Of a stretch of DNA of 64,000 nucleotides, positions 7,492 to 16,306 are shown piece by piece. The position numbers were made by a program, and so were the translations under genes. Where the stretch lies: assembly GCA_017451025.1 (NCBI GenBank), contig JAFSSM010000032.1:1-64000 (forward strand), given 5' to 3'. The notes below the pieces were generated by a model. The model was not told the origin of the DNA. It saw only the letters and a program-made list of their open reading frames with translations, and searched no databases. The DNA is from Synergistaceae bacterium. GTDB lineage: Bacteria > Synergistota > Synergistia > Synergistales > Aminobacteriaceae. Every line of letters starts with the position of its first letter. Position 1 is the first letter of the stretch.

Positions 7492-8691
7492 ATGAGCAGT
7501 AAAGGTTTCACCAGTTCATTGCCCTTCAAGCTGATAGTTGCCCTAGTACTGGGTATATTTGCCGGGCTTGGACTGGCCTCAATGGAGGAAAGTGCGCTGT
7601 GCACAGCCCTGCTTAACATCATAGTAACTATTCGCTTCATATCCGGACAGTTCATCAACTTCTGCGTCCCGTTAATCATCATTGGTTTTGTAGCTCCGTC
7701 AATCACACGACTGGGAAGCAACGCCTCAAGAATGCTTATTCTCGCGTTAATCTTGGCCTACGTGTCATCAATCGGGGCAGCATTTGCGGCAACTTTCGCA
7801 GGGTACTCGATAATTCCGTTCCTGAACATAGTTACCGAGTTCAACAGCCTGCAGAGTCTTCCTGATGTAGTCTTCAAGCTCAGTATTCCCCAGATTATGC
7901 CGGTAATTTCTGCGCTGTTCCTGTCAATCACCGTAGGACTTGGGGCAGCGTGGAACAGAAGCAAGTACATCATCAATGTGCTTGAGGAGTTCCAGAAAAT
8001 AGTGTTGAGCATCGTAACGAGATTCCTGATTCCTGTTCTGCCCTGGCTTATCGGGACGACGTTCTGCGGGCTTGCCTATGAGGGTTCAATTACTAAGCAG
8101 TTTCCGGTTTTCGTGATGATAATCATTACCGTAATGATCGGGCATTATATCTGGATGGCCCTGCTGTACTTCATCGCAGGTGTATATTCCGGCAAGAACC
8201 CCTTCAACATCATCAAGAATTACGGCCCTGCGTACATGACTGCTGTCGGAACGATGTCGAGTGCGGCGACTCTGTCGGTTGCTCTTGAGTGCGCGCGCAA
8301 GTCTGAACCTACTCTGCGTGATGACATGGTGAACTTTGGGATTCCTCTTTTCGCGAACATTCACCTTTGCGGCTCGGTAATGACGGAGACATTTTTCGTG
8401 ATGGCAATCTCCAAGATTCTCTACGGAACTTATCCGACAATCGGGAACATGGTTCTGTTCTGCCTGCTGCTGGGAGTTTTCGCGATCGGTGCGCCCGGAG
8501 TTCCTGGCGGTACGGTGATGGCTTCTCTCGGACTGATTACTGGAGTGCTTGGCTTCAATGAGGCTGGTACGGCATTAATGCTGACGATATTTGCGCTGCA
8601 GGATTCGTTTGGGACGGCGTGCAACGTTACGGGAGACGGAGCACTGACGCTGATACTGACGGGATATGCAGAGAAGCATAATTTCTGCTGA
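7492..8691 (+). CDS. Dicarboxylate/amino acid:cation symporter (DAACS family)
   Basis: A 399-residue inner-membrane transporter of the GltP/DctA/SstT family that imports acidic amino acids, serine/threonine or C4-dicarboxylates with Na+ or H+. The family core is visible: the serine-rich re-entrant loop SSAATL near residue 260, the transmembrane 7 segment where NMDGT is replaced by NIHLCG, the APGVPGG loop of hairpin 2 and a final conserved DSFGTACNVTGD helix. Changes in the NMDGT motif make the substrate uncertain. The RBS AGGAGG precedes the ATG. It is transcribed alone and ends at a strong terminator shared with the convergent LysR gene. Confidence 0.9.
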   Translation: MSSKGFTSSLPFKLIVALVLGIFAGLGLASMEESALCTALLNIIVTIRFISGQFINFCVPLIIIGFVAPSITRLGSNASRMLILALILAYVSSIGAAFAATFAGYSIIPFLNIVTEFNSLQSLPDVVFKLSIPQIMPVISALFLSITVGLGAAWNRSKYIINVLEEFQKIVLSIVTRFLIPVLPWLIGTTFCGLAYEGSITKQFPVFVMIIITVMIGHYIWMALLYFIAGVYSGKNPFNIIKNYGPAYMTAVGTMSSAATLSVALECARKSEPTLRDDMVNFGIPLFANIHLCGSVMTETFFVMAISKILYGTYPTIGNMVLFCLLLGVFAIGAPGVPGGTVMASLGLITGVLGFNEAGTALMLTIFALQDSFGTACNVTGDGALTLILTGYAEKHNFC

Positions 8692-8716
8692 AAATATTCT
8701 AGGCTGATAATCTTTG

Positions 8717-8750
8717 CCCGGAGTCTCTCACACTGGGAACTCCGGGTTTT
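8717..8750. terminator. Terminator between the symporter and the LysR gene
   Basis: Stem CCCGGAGT / ACTCCGGG (8 bp) with a 14-nt loop, followed by TTTT on the plus strand. The stop codon of the convergent LysR gene lies in the loop. Confidence 0.8.
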
Positions 8751-9615
8751 CGCTGTACATCTTTTGCAACAACCTCACAAAATCTCTCACAGATTCCCGC
8801 TTGTCGCTGGAATGAGTGCATAATACACAGCTTATCCTTTCCGGACAGTCGAACAGCGTCCACGCAAATTCACCGTTATGGTCGTTCAGGAAGCCAGGTG
8901 CAAGACATACACCCTTATGTGCCGCAATATTCGTTAAGGTAGTTTCACGGTCGTTGCTGTTGAAGTAGCTGACGTGAATATCCTCGATTATTCTCTGCTG
9001 AACTGCCCGCAATTCCGGAGGAGACCCTCCGCCAACCATCAGCACCCTTCCGGCCAAGTCCTCAGCCCTCACAATTTCCTTTCCCGCAAGTTCATCACTC
9101 CGCTCCGTAATCAGGTATATCCTGCTCTCGAACAGCGGGTGAATCTCTATATCAGGAATGTGCTCAATGTCCGACAGCCTGGCGAACAAAATATCCTCTT
9201 CGCCCTTCAGGAACGATGAAGTGTCGTACAGAGTCAGGAAATGAGGAGTAATCATTACGCCCGGATTGTCATGTTCGAATTTCTCTATGGCCTGCGGAAG
9301 AAAATATATCGCTGACCTCATCGGAAGTCCTATAGTGATATTCGTGCCGTAACGTGTGCTGAAATTCTGCCCCTGTTCAACCGCACGCTTTAGTTCGTCG
9401 CGAATATTCCGGAGCGTAACGCAGAACTGCTCGCCCGCCGGTGTAAGCACTGCTCCTCTTGGAGATCGTTCAAAGAGCGCAAAACCTATTTCCTGTTCCA
9501 GCATCTTGATTTGGTAGGTGAGGGCAGGCTGTGTGATAAACAGGCTTTCGGCGGCCCTGTTGAAGTTGCGGATTTTCGCGAGTTCCAGAACGTAATCTAT
9601 CTGCTTGGTATCCAT
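8728..9615 (-). CDS. LysR-family transcriptional regulator
   Basis: A 295-residue LTTR. The N-terminal winged helix-turn-helix is clear (FNRAAESLFITQPALTYQIK, then LFERSPRGAVLTPAGE). The rest is a periplasmic-binding-protein-like effector domain. It is divergent from the aldo/keto reductase at 9714 with a 98-bp gap that holds an inverted repeat at 9652-9673, so it probably controls that gene and the following acetyltransferase and hydrolase. The ligand cannot be predicted. Confidence 0.92.
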   Translation of the reverse strand: MDTKQIDYVLELAKIRNFNRAAESLFITQPALTYQIKMLEQEIGFALFERSPRGAVLTPAGEQFCVTLRNIRDELKRAVEQGQNFSTRYGTNITIGLPMRSAIYFLPQAIEKFEHDNPGVMITPHFLTLYDTSSFLKGEEDILFARLSDIEHIPDIEIHPLFESRIYLITERSDELAGKEIVRAEDLAGRVLMVGGGSPPELRAVQQRIIEDIHVSYFNSNDRETTLTNIAAHKGVCLAPGFLNDHNGEFAWTLFDCPERISCVLCTHSSDKRESVRDFVRLLQKMYSENPEFPV

Positions 9616-9651
9616 GATAAAAATTGTTGTCCGTCAATAGAATCTCTTGAT

Positions 9652-9673
9652 TTGAGGATTATAACACCCTCAA
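9652..9673. promoter_or_regulatory. Candidate LysR operator
   Basis: Perfect inverted repeat TTGAGG-N10-CCTCAA in the divergent gap between the LysR gene and the aldo/keto reductase gene. Size and spacing fit the interrupted dyads bound by LysR-type regulators. Confidence 0.5.
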
Positions 9674-9713
9674 CTAAGATTAGTGCATCCCATAAATAAG
9701 GAGTGTTTTATGA

Positions 9714-10709
9714 ATGAAGTATGTGAAGCTGGGCAATTCCGGCGTTGATGTTTCGCGTGTATGTTTGGGCATGATGAGTTTCGGCAAACCTGGCAGCGAG
9801 AACGGCGTTTTCCCTTGGGCAATGGAGTTTGAGGACGCAAAGCCGCTCTTCAGGAAAGCAATAGAGCTTGGCATAAACTTTTTCGACACTGCCAACGTCT
9901 ACCAGTTAGGCAGCAGCGAGGAAATTACCGGCAAACTTATTCGTGAGTTCGGCCTCAATCGTGATGAGATAGTTGTTGCAACAAAAGTAAATTTCGAGAT
10001 GAGAGCAGGCCGGCCTAACGGTGCAGGCTCAAGCCGCAAAAACATCATGAGCGAGATTGACCACAGCCTCAAGCGTCTTGGCCTGGATTACGTTGATCTG
10101 TACCAGATACACAGGCTTGACGCGTTCACCCCTATGGAGGAAATCATGGAGGCACTTCACGACGTGGTGAAGTCCGGCAAAGCAAGGTATATCGGAGCGT
10201 GCACGATGGACGCGTGGCAGTTCGAGCGTCTCCAGAACATCGCAGAGCGCAATCACTGGACGAAGTTCATCACCATGCAGAACCAATATAACCTGATTTA
10301 CCGCGAGGAAGAACACGAAATGATGCCCCTGTGCCTCGACCGCAAGGTAGGCGTGAATCCGTGGAGTCCTCTTGCCGGCGGAAGATGTGCTCACCCGTGG
10401 GGTACTCAGACAGCACGCACAAAGATTGACGCAGTTTCGCCGATGGTCTGGACGGACAAGACAGCAGAGCAGGATAAAGCTGTTGTCGACAATCTGGAGA
10501 AAGTTGCGCGTGAACATGGCCGCACGATGGCTCAGGAGTCGCTGGCGTGGATGCTCAGCAAGCCGTTTATCTGCTCGCCGGTCGTTGGAACTACCAGCGT
10601 AAAGCACGTCGAGGAAGCGGCCAGTGCGGTGGATATTGTGCTGAGTGATGAGGAGATTGCGGCACTGGAAGCTCCGTACGTAGCCCACACAAAGCAGCAC
10701 GCGTTCTAA
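9714..10709 (+). CDS. Aldo/keto reductase
   Basis: A 331-residue (beta/alpha)8 NADPH-dependent oxidoreductase of the AKR superfamily, YajO/YakC-like branch. The catalytic tetrad is D58, Y63 (FFDTANVYQLGSSEE), K91 (VATKV) and H133 (YQIHRLD). The C-terminal part keeps the cofactor-binding VVGTTSVKHVEE motif. AAGGAG precedes the ATG. It is followed 2 nt later by an acetyltransferase gene and then a secreted hydrolase gene, so the three form one operon opposite the LysR regulator. The physiological substrate is unknown. Confidence 0.93.
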   Translation: MKYVKLGNSGVDVSRVCLGMMSFGKPGSENGVFPWAMEFEDAKPLFRKAIELGINFFDTANVYQLGSSEEITGKLIREFGLNRDEIVVATKVNFEMRAGRPNGAGSSRKNIMSEIDHSLKRLGLDYVDLYQIHRLDAFTPMEEIMEALHDVVKSGKARYIGACTMDAWQFERLQNIAERNHWTKFITMQNQYNLIYREEEHEMMPLCLDRKVGVNPWSPLAGGRCAHPWGTQTARTKIDAVSPMVWTDKTAEQDKAVVDNLEKVAREHGRTMAQESLAWMLSKPFICSPVVGTTSVKHVEEAASAVDIVLSDEEIAALEAPYVAHTKQHAF

Positions 10710-10711
10710 CT

Positions 10712-11266
10712 ATGAGTGTGTTTGAGGACCTGCGCAACGGCATAGCTTACGACATAAGGGACGAGAATTATCTTAGGGAAGCTCACGGCGAGATGAAACG
10801 CTGCCGTCATCTATGCTGGAAGATTAACCAGACTGACCCCGACGACAGAAACAGCATCATCACTCTTGAACGCGAATTGTTCTGCGGAAATTTGCCTGAA
10901 GGCTCATTCCTGACCCCGCCGTTCCAGATTGATATAGCCTGCCGCTTTGAACTTGGCCGTAATGTTTTCGCCAATCACGGACTAACCGCAATGTCCATCG
11001 GCACAATTATTGTGGAGGACGGCGTAATGTTCGGCCCGGAAGTCGGATTGTTCACTGTGAATCATGAGCCGCATAATATCCGCGTAATCATGACGAAGGA
11101 GATTCATATCAAGCGCAATGCGTGGATCGGAGCAAGGGTGAATATTCTTCCAGGTGTAACCATAGGCGAGAATGCTATTATAGGCACCGGCTCGGTAGTG
11201 ACTCATGATGTGCCGGATAATTGTGTGGCTGTCGGAGTCCCTGCAAAAATAGTGAAGGAAGTGTAG
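10712..11266 (+). CDS. Maltose/galactoside O-acetyltransferase family protein
   Basis: A 184-residue left-handed beta-helix acetyltransferase of the Maa/LacA/NodL type, which moves acetyl from acetyl-CoA to a sugar hydroxyl. The N-terminal Mac domain (about residues 10-60) and the hexapeptide repeats (IGARVNILPGVTIGENAIIG) are visible. The catalytic histidine is in the FTVNHEPH motif. It starts 2 nt after the aldo/keto reductase and ends 2 nt before the next gene, so it is translationally coupled. The sugar acceptor is unknown. Confidence 0.92.
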   Translation: MSVFEDLRNGIAYDIRDENYLREAHGEMKRCRHLCWKINQTDPDDRNSIITLERELFCGNLPEGSFLTPPFQIDIACRFELGRNVFANHGLTAMSIGTIIVEDGVMFGPEVGLFTVNHEPHNIRVIMTKEIHIKRNAWIGARVNILPGVTIGENAIIGTGSVVTHDVPDNCVAVGVPAKIVKEV

Positions 11267-11268
11267 CT

Positions 11269-12333
11269 ATGAAGAGAGTGTTTGCTGTGTTGACGGTGTT
11301 GTGCGTAATGATTGTTCCTGCCTATTCCGGAGAGCCTATAGTGCTAGAATCGCAGGGCAGCTTCATGGTCGGCGGAACTACTGCCGCAAATCATGGAGAG
11401 TTCGTTTTTTCTGAGCTGTGGAGTCCGTCAGGACAGACAGCATACGGAGATCACGCCTATGTGTGGTATCAGATTCCGGTGAAGGCAAAGAAATATCCGA
11501 TGGTGTTTCTTCACGGCGGCGGCCAGTCAAAAAAGACTTGGGAGACAACACCAGACGGACGCGAGGGCTTTCAGAATATATTTCTGCGTCGCGGATTCAG
11601 CACATATCTTGTTGACCAGCCGCGCAGAGGTGAAGCAGGATTCTCGACTGTCTCGGGAGAACCTATTCCTCCAGCGTATTATGACCGCACAATGTTCACG
11701 CTGTTCCGTCTCGGACGCTGGCCGGAATTTTTCCCGGATACACAGTTTCCGCAAGACGAGGCCAGTCTCGAGCAGTTCTACAGGCAGGGCACACCAAACA
11801 CAGCTCCTCTCGATTTTGGTGTAGTCGCTGACGCAATGGCAGCACTCCTCGCGAAAACTGGCCCGGCAATTCTCGTAACACATTCACAGGGCGGCGGAGC
11901 AGGGTGGCTGACAGTTCTTCGCACCGAGAACATCAGGGCAATTGCGGCATATGAACCTGGAGGGAGTCCGAGACTATTTCCTGAGGGTGAAGTTCCGGAG
12001 CCTATAGCTACGTCGTTCGGAGTGATTGAGGGAACTGCTATTCCCCTCGAGGAGTTCAAGAAGTTCACGAAATTTCCCATCGTGATATTCTACGGCGACC
12101 ACATCGCTACAGAACCGACGGACAATTACGGCTCTGACCAATGGCGTGCGGAATTGGCACTAGGGAGAAAATTTGCGGAACTGGTCAACAAATACGGCGG
12201 AGACTGCACGGTTATTCACCTGCCAGAACTTGGAATAAAGGGCAACACACATTTCATGTTCAGCGACCTCAATAACATAGAGATTGCGGATTTGCTCTCA
12301 AAGTGGCTTTCGGAGAAAGGGCTTGACGAATAA
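11269..12333 (+). CDS. Secreted alpha/beta-hydrolase
   Basis: A 354-residue protein with an N-terminal signal peptide (MKRVFAVLTVLCVMIVPAYS) and an alpha/beta-hydrolase fold. The oxyanion region FLHGGGQSKKTW and the nucleophile elbow THSQGG are clear; the catalytic histidine is probably in the NTHFMF motif near the C-terminus. The start at 11269, rather than a longer frame, is set by the signal peptide and the tight spacing to the upstream acetyltransferase. It belongs to the operon 9714-12333. An esterase or lipase-like role in the envelope or outside the cell is likely; the substrate is not predicted. Confidence 0.85.
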   Translation: MKRVFAVLTVLCVMIVPAYSGEPIVLESQGSFMVGGTTAANHGEFVFSELWSPSGQTAYGDHAYVWYQIPVKAKKYPMVFLHGGGQSKKTWETTPDGREGFQNIFLRRGFSTYLVDQPRRGEAGFSTVSGEPIPPAYYDRTMFTLFRLGRWPEFFPDTQFPQDEASLEQFYRQGTPNTAPLDFGVVADAMAALLAKTGPAILVTHSQGGGAGWLTVLRTENIRAIAAYEPGGSPRLFPEGEVPEPIATSFGVIEGTAIPLEEFKKFTKFPIVIFYGDHIATEPTDNYGSDQWRAELALGRKFAELVNKYGGDCTVIHLPELGIKGNTHFMFSDLNNIEIADLLSKWLSEKGLDE

Positions 12334-12959
12334 TGAGAGAGATACTTTTTGCGTCGGCAATAGTTATAGCAATTGCTGGTTCGGCGTTTGCGCAGGAAGT
12401 GAAGTATATTGATGCTCCGACATCACACTTTCGGGAGCGGCGGTTATGAGGCTGCAGAATGGTTCAGGTCTCACTGAAGTACAGAGTTGAAATTACTCCG
12501 AGAGAGGAAGCGGATTATCAGGCTTATGTTGCCGAAAAGATGGCGGGCTATCGTGCAGGAGGACTCAGCGGCAATTACGCTCCGGCGACTCCGGATTACG
12601 CATACGAGGACATGAACGCGGCGGTTAAGCTGGTGCGCGAGAGAGCCTCAGAGTTTCATGTAAAGCCCGACAGAATCGGAATAGTTGGGTTCTCTGCGGG
12701 TGCTTTGATGGCTGTGTACAACGCAGAGTGTGCTCCTGCAGAGTGCAAGGCAGATTTCATCGGCTCAATCTATGGTCAGCTGGTTATGCGCGAAATGCCG
12801 GATAAGCTGCCTCCATTATTTGCGGCTATGTCGTCTGACGATGAGCTATCCGGACAGAGCGGCTTCGAGATAATCCAGGCATGGCAGAAGAGAGGAATTG
12901 CGGAGCTTCATCTTTACGGACAGGGCGGACACAATTTCGGGATGGGACATAGGCCGTAG
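12333..12959 (+). pseudogene. Decayed secreted acetyl-esterase-like hydrolase
   Basis: An ATG overlapping the previous stop (TAATG) begins a signal peptide, MREILFASAIVIAIAGSAFA, but this frame stops after 38 codons. In other frames the sequence continues with GYEAAEWFRS and, from 12459, LKYRVE, a DMNAAVKLVRERA helix, the nucleophile elbow GFSAGA and a terminal GGHNFGMG, all typical of the BD-FAE/axe esterase group. The oxyanion-hole region between signal peptide and LKYRVE has been lost. The gene was the fourth in the operon starting at 9714. Confidence 0.8.
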
Positions 12960-12967
12960 CGTCAATC

Positions 12968-13431
12968 ATTCTCAATAACGGCCTGACATTCCGCAATTCT
13001 GGATCAATAAAGCTCACGCCTACCAGAACGAGCGCGGCGTTGGTGCGGCAGTCCGTGAATCGGGAATACCGCGCGGAGAAATCTGGATAACCAGCAAGTT
13101 ATGGCCTACAGACTATAATTCCGGCAACGCAGAAGAATCCATCAACAAGATGCTCGAACGTCTGGGAGTGGAGTATATGGACTCTCGAGCTTCGACATGA
13201 ACGAGGCACTCTTTGACGACGTAATCTCTAAGACAGAGATTAAGCCCGCAATCGTCCAGATAGAGCTTCACCCTTAATTATCTTGCGCTGGCACGTTCAG
13301 GAACAGTGCTGGACTTCACTCTGTCTGATGAGGACATGGCTAAAATGCGATCGCTTGACGGTGAAAAGAGATTCTACACGGGAACTTTTGAGAGTTCGCA
13401 GAGATTTAATGAATGGAAACCGGAGGATTAA
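12968..13431 (+). pseudogene. Decayed aldo/keto reductase (diketogluconate reductase-like)
   Basis: Fragments in several frames read as an AKR: ILNNGL at the start, AYQNERGVGAAV, GEIWITSKLWP (catalytic lysine region), ESINKMLERLGVEYMD, SFDMNEALFDD, KPAIVQIELHP and a C-terminal DFTLSDEDMAKMRSLD ending at 13431. The active-site Asp/Tyr segment and part of the barrel are deleted and stops interrupt the frame. It is a different AKR subfamily from the intact gene at 9714, so it is not a simple duplicate. Confidence 0.8.
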
Positions 13432-13433
13432 TC

Positions 13434-14270
13434 ATGACGAAAAACACAGTTGTACTATTAGGGACAGGCTCAATCGGTCAGGCAATAGCCCGCAGAGTCT
13501 CAGCAGGTATGCACCTAGTTCTTGCTGACCTGAAGAAAGAAAACGCAGACAAAGCCGCCAAAATTCTCGAGGATGCTGGCTTCGAGACCAGCACCATCGC
13601 CGTTAATCTGGGTTCACGCGAGGACATCCTTGCACTGGTTGAACATGCACAGAGTTTCGGCCCGGTCAAGAACGTCATCAATGCCGCAGGAGTATCACCC
13701 TCTCAGGCATCGGTTCAGGACATTCTGCGGGTGGACATGTACGGTACTGCGGTACTGCTTGAGGAGTTCGGGAAGGTTGTTGCCGAAGGCGGCTCGGGAG
13801 TCGTAATTTCGTCGCAGTCCGGGCACAGGCTCGGGGCACTCACTGAGGAACAGAACACACAGCTTGCGACTTCGCCCGTCGATGAGCTGATGACCCTTCC
13901 CTTCATCACATCAATCACCGACACCCTCAAAGCCTATCAGTACTCCAAACGCTGCAACGTTCTGCGCGTAATGTACGAGGCTTCACGCTGGGCGAAGAGG
14001 GGCGCGACCATAAACTCCATCAGTCCAGGAATAATCATTACACCTTTGGCGAACGATGAGCTTCACGGTCCGCGAGGCGAGGGCTACAGGAAGATGCTGA
14101 GCATGAGTCCGGCTGGAAGGGCAGGGACTCCGGACGAAGTGGGGGACTTGGCCGAGTTCCTCATGAGCAGCAGGGGACGGTGGATTTCCGGTAGCGATTT
14201 CCTGATTGACGGAGGAACAACAGCATCCTACTGGTACGGAGACCTGCAGTACCTCAAAGCTACTCACTAA
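13434..14270 (+). CDS. Short-chain dehydrogenase/reductase (SDR)
   Basis: A 278-residue Rossmann-fold NAD(P)-dependent oxidoreductase. The start at 13434 is chosen because GGAGGA lies 7 nt ahead; a longer frame to 13413 has none. The cofactor loop reads LGTGSIGQ, and the C-terminal NSISPGIIITPLA and the closing SGSDFLIDGGT are SDR hallmarks. The catalytic Tyr-x-x-x-Lys is YQYSK. An insertion of about 40 residues lies between the catalytic serine region (VVISSQSGHR) and the Tyr. It stands just downstream of the two decayed genes. Substrate unknown. Confidence 0.92.
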   Translation: MTKNTVVLLGTGSIGQAIARRVSAGMHLVLADLKKENADKAAKILEDAGFETSTIAVNLGSREDILALVEHAQSFGPVKNVINAAGVSPSQASVQDILRVDMYGTAVLLEEFGKVVAEGGSGVVISSQSGHRLGALTEEQNTQLATSPVDELMTLPFITSITDTLKAYQYSKRCNVLRVMYEASRWAKRGATINSISPGIIITPLANDELHGPRGEGYRKMLSMSPAGRAGTPDEVGDLAEFLMSSRGRWISGSDFLIDGGTTASYWYGDLQYLKATH

Positions 14271-14277
14271 AAAATTA

Positions 14278-14312
14278 TCCCCCTTCAAGATTACTCCTGA
14301 GGGGGGATTTCG
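14278..14312. terminator. Bidirectional terminator between the SDR and ftsB-like genes
   Basis: Stem TCCCCCTTCA / TGAGGGGGGA with one mismatch. A-rich sequence lies on the left and ATTTCG on the right. The stop codon of the leftward gene (14291) lies inside the hairpin. Confidence 0.65.
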
Positions 14313-14608
14313 TTTGCCTCTTCGGGCTTTTCGTCAGGACTCTTCAGCAGTATCACCCTTTCTCCGTTCTCGACAAGGTTATACTGCTCACGCGCCAAAT
14401 GCTCCGCGCCTTCCTTTGTCCGGTAAAACGCTACCTTCTCCTTGTAGTTCCGAACAGACTCCCGCTTCTCCTTAAGCACTGCCTCACTTTTCCCTATGGC
14501 CTCCCGAATCTGCGCAATCCTCTCAAGCTCAAACCGGTAATAGCTCACAGTTATAGCCAGACCCAGAACAGCAAGTGCTATCAGGATAATCTGCTTCAGC
14601 GAGGGCAT
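14291..14608 (-). CDS. FtsB/DivIC-family septum formation protein
   Basis: A 105-residue bitopic protein: short N-terminus, one transmembrane helix at residues 7-25, a coiled coil to about residue 65, then the conserved YRTKEGAEHLAREQYNL and GERVILL motif of the septum formation initiator family. Such proteins join FtsL and FtsQ/DivIB in the divisome. It lies 14 nt after argS and ends in a Glu/Pro-rich tail. The family has low sequence conservation, so FtsB and DivIC cannot be told apart here. Confidence 0.82.
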   Translation of the reverse strand: MPSLKQIILIALAVLGLAITVSYYRFELERIAQIREAIGKSEAVLKEKRESVRNYKEKVAFYRTKEGAEHLAREQYNLVENGERVILLKSPDEKPEEANEIPPQE

Positions 14609-14622
14609 TTTTCCTGACCCGC

Positions 14623-16296
14623 CTACATTCTCTCAGGAGCAGTTACTCCCAGAAGTTCGAGGCACGACGCAATCACTAGCTTAACTGCCCGCGCAATGTT
14701 CAGCCTTCCCGCCCGGATATTCTCGTCGCTCTCATCGAGAATCCTGTTAGTGTTGTAGAACGAGTGAAACACTCCGGCCAAGTTCAGGACATATCCCGTG
14801 AGTGCCTGCGGTGCAAGATCATTAGAGGCTTCCCTCACAGCGTCGGGGTATTGCGCAAGAACATCGGCCAAGTCCTTAGCGTCCTTATTGCCGAAAATTT
14901 CTGCGGGTATGTTTTCGGGGTCAAGTGCATCAAGATTTCCGCCCCTGTTCACGTATTCACGAAGTATTCCTGAGATTCTGGCGTGAGCATATTGCACATA
15001 GTAGACGGGATTTTCGCTGCCCTGCTTCTTGGCCAGGTCCAGGTCAAAGTCCAACTGAGAATCGCTCCTCCTCATCAGGAAGAAGAATCTCGTTGCGTCA
15101 ACACCTGCCTCGTCGAGGACATCACTTAGCGTGATAAATTCTCCCTGCCTCGTCGACATGGTAACTATTTTTCCGTCGCGAAGCAAATTCACCAGCTGAA
15201 TCAGCAGTACAATGAAGTCGTCGGGATTTTTCCCCATTGCCTTAATCGCTGCTTTGACACGGGCAATATATCCGTGATGGTCAGCTCCCCAAACGTCAAT
15301 CACCCGCTCAAAATTCCGTGTGATGAACTTGTTGCGGTGATAGGCTATGTCCGAAGCGTAGTATGTAGGGATTCCGTTTGCCCTCACTAAAACCCTGTCC
15401 TTGTCGTCGCCAATTATGTCCTCTGTTCTGAACCACAAAGCTCCGTCCTGCTCATACGCATAGCCTTTCGCCTTCAGGTCATCCATTGCGGATTTGACGA
15501 GGCCGTTTTCGTGCAGATAGCCTTCCGGGAAAAAGTTGTCGAATTTTACTCTGAACTTCTCGAGATCCGCCCTTATGCCCTGCATTATTGTTGAGGCGGC
15601 ATATTTCCTGAAATAGTCCAGGCTATCGCTTTCAGGGACATCGAGGAAGCGTTCTCCTTCTTTGGCGATAATCTCACACGCAACATCGTAGATATATGCT
15701 CCCTTGTAGCCGTTCTCCGGAAAATTGGACTCTCTTCCCAGAAGCTCAAAGTACCTGGCCTGAGTTGACCTGCCCAGCGTGTCAATCTGCAGGCCCGAAT
15801 CGTTCATGTAGTACTCCCTCTGAACGTCCCAGCCCGTGAACGCCAGAATCCGCGCCACAGAATCACCGACTGCTGCTCCTCTTCCGTGTCCTATGTGCAA
15901 CGGCCCGGTCGGATTGGCACTCACAAACTCAACCTGTACTTTTCTGTTCTGCCCTAGATTTATTCCGCCGTAAGCTGTTCCCTGTTTGAGCACATCACTC
16001 ACAACATCAGCGTAGAATTTTCCTGACAGCCACACGTTCAGGAATCCCGGCCCGGCTATCTCCGTCTGAGTGATTACATCCTCATTCTTGAGGGACTCCG
16101 CAATTTTCTCCGCTATGTCGCGCGGCTTGGACTTCAGGGGTTTGGCGAGTCTCATCGCCGCATTCGCCGCTCTGTCTCCGTGTCCTTCGTGCTTGGGACG
16201 CTCAAATTCTGCGTTAATATCTTCAGCTCCGAGTGCCTTCACCGCATTGTTCAGAGCTTCATTCAGTCTCACAACCGCTGTATTTTCTCCGTACAT
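14623..16296 (-). CDS. argS: Arginyl-tRNA synthetase
   Basis: A 557-residue class I synthetase that charges tRNA-Arg. An N-terminal additional domain (about 1-110) is followed by the HIGH signature in ANPTGPLHIGHGRG near residue 130, the Rossmann catalytic core with YYASDIAYH, the loop VTMSTRQGEF in place of KMSKS (normal for many ArgS) and a C-terminal DALR anticodon-binding domain ending in a LLGVTAPERM-type terminus typical of ArgS. The length is normal. It is in a leftward run with secA and the secreted protein gene. Confidence 0.98.
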   Translation of the reverse strand: MYGENTAVVRLNEALNNAVKALGAEDINAEFERPKHEGHGDRAANAAMRLAKPLKSKPRDIAEKIAESLKNEDVITQTEIAGPGFLNVWLSGKFYADVVSDVLKQGTAYGGINLGQNRKVQVEFVSANPTGPLHIGHGRGAAVGDSVARILAFTGWDVQREYYMNDSGLQIDTLGRSTQARYFELLGRESNFPENGYKGAYIYDVACEIIAKEGERFLDVPESDSLDYFRKYAASTIMQGIRADLEKFRVKFDNFFPEGYLHENGLVKSAMDDLKAKGYAYEQDGALWFRTEDIIGDDKDRVLVRANGIPTYYASDIAYHRNKFITRNFERVIDVWGADHHGYIARVKAAIKAMGKNPDDFIVLLIQLVNLLRDGKIVTMSTRQGEFITLSDVLDEAGVDATRFFFLMRRSDSQLDFDLDLAKKQGSENPVYYVQYAHARISGILREYVNRGGNLDALDPENIPAEIFGNKDAKDLADVLAQYPDAVREASNDLAPQALTGYVLNLAGVFHSFYNTNRILDESDENIRAGRLNIARAVKLVIASCLELLGVTAPERM

Positions 16297-16306
16297 TCTC
16301 TCTCTC

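Noticed and set aside
10029-10700. A 223-codon minus-strand open frame in the aldo/keto reductase gene
   Set aside because: It is antisense to an intact AKR with all four catalytic residues; no promoter or RBS supports it.
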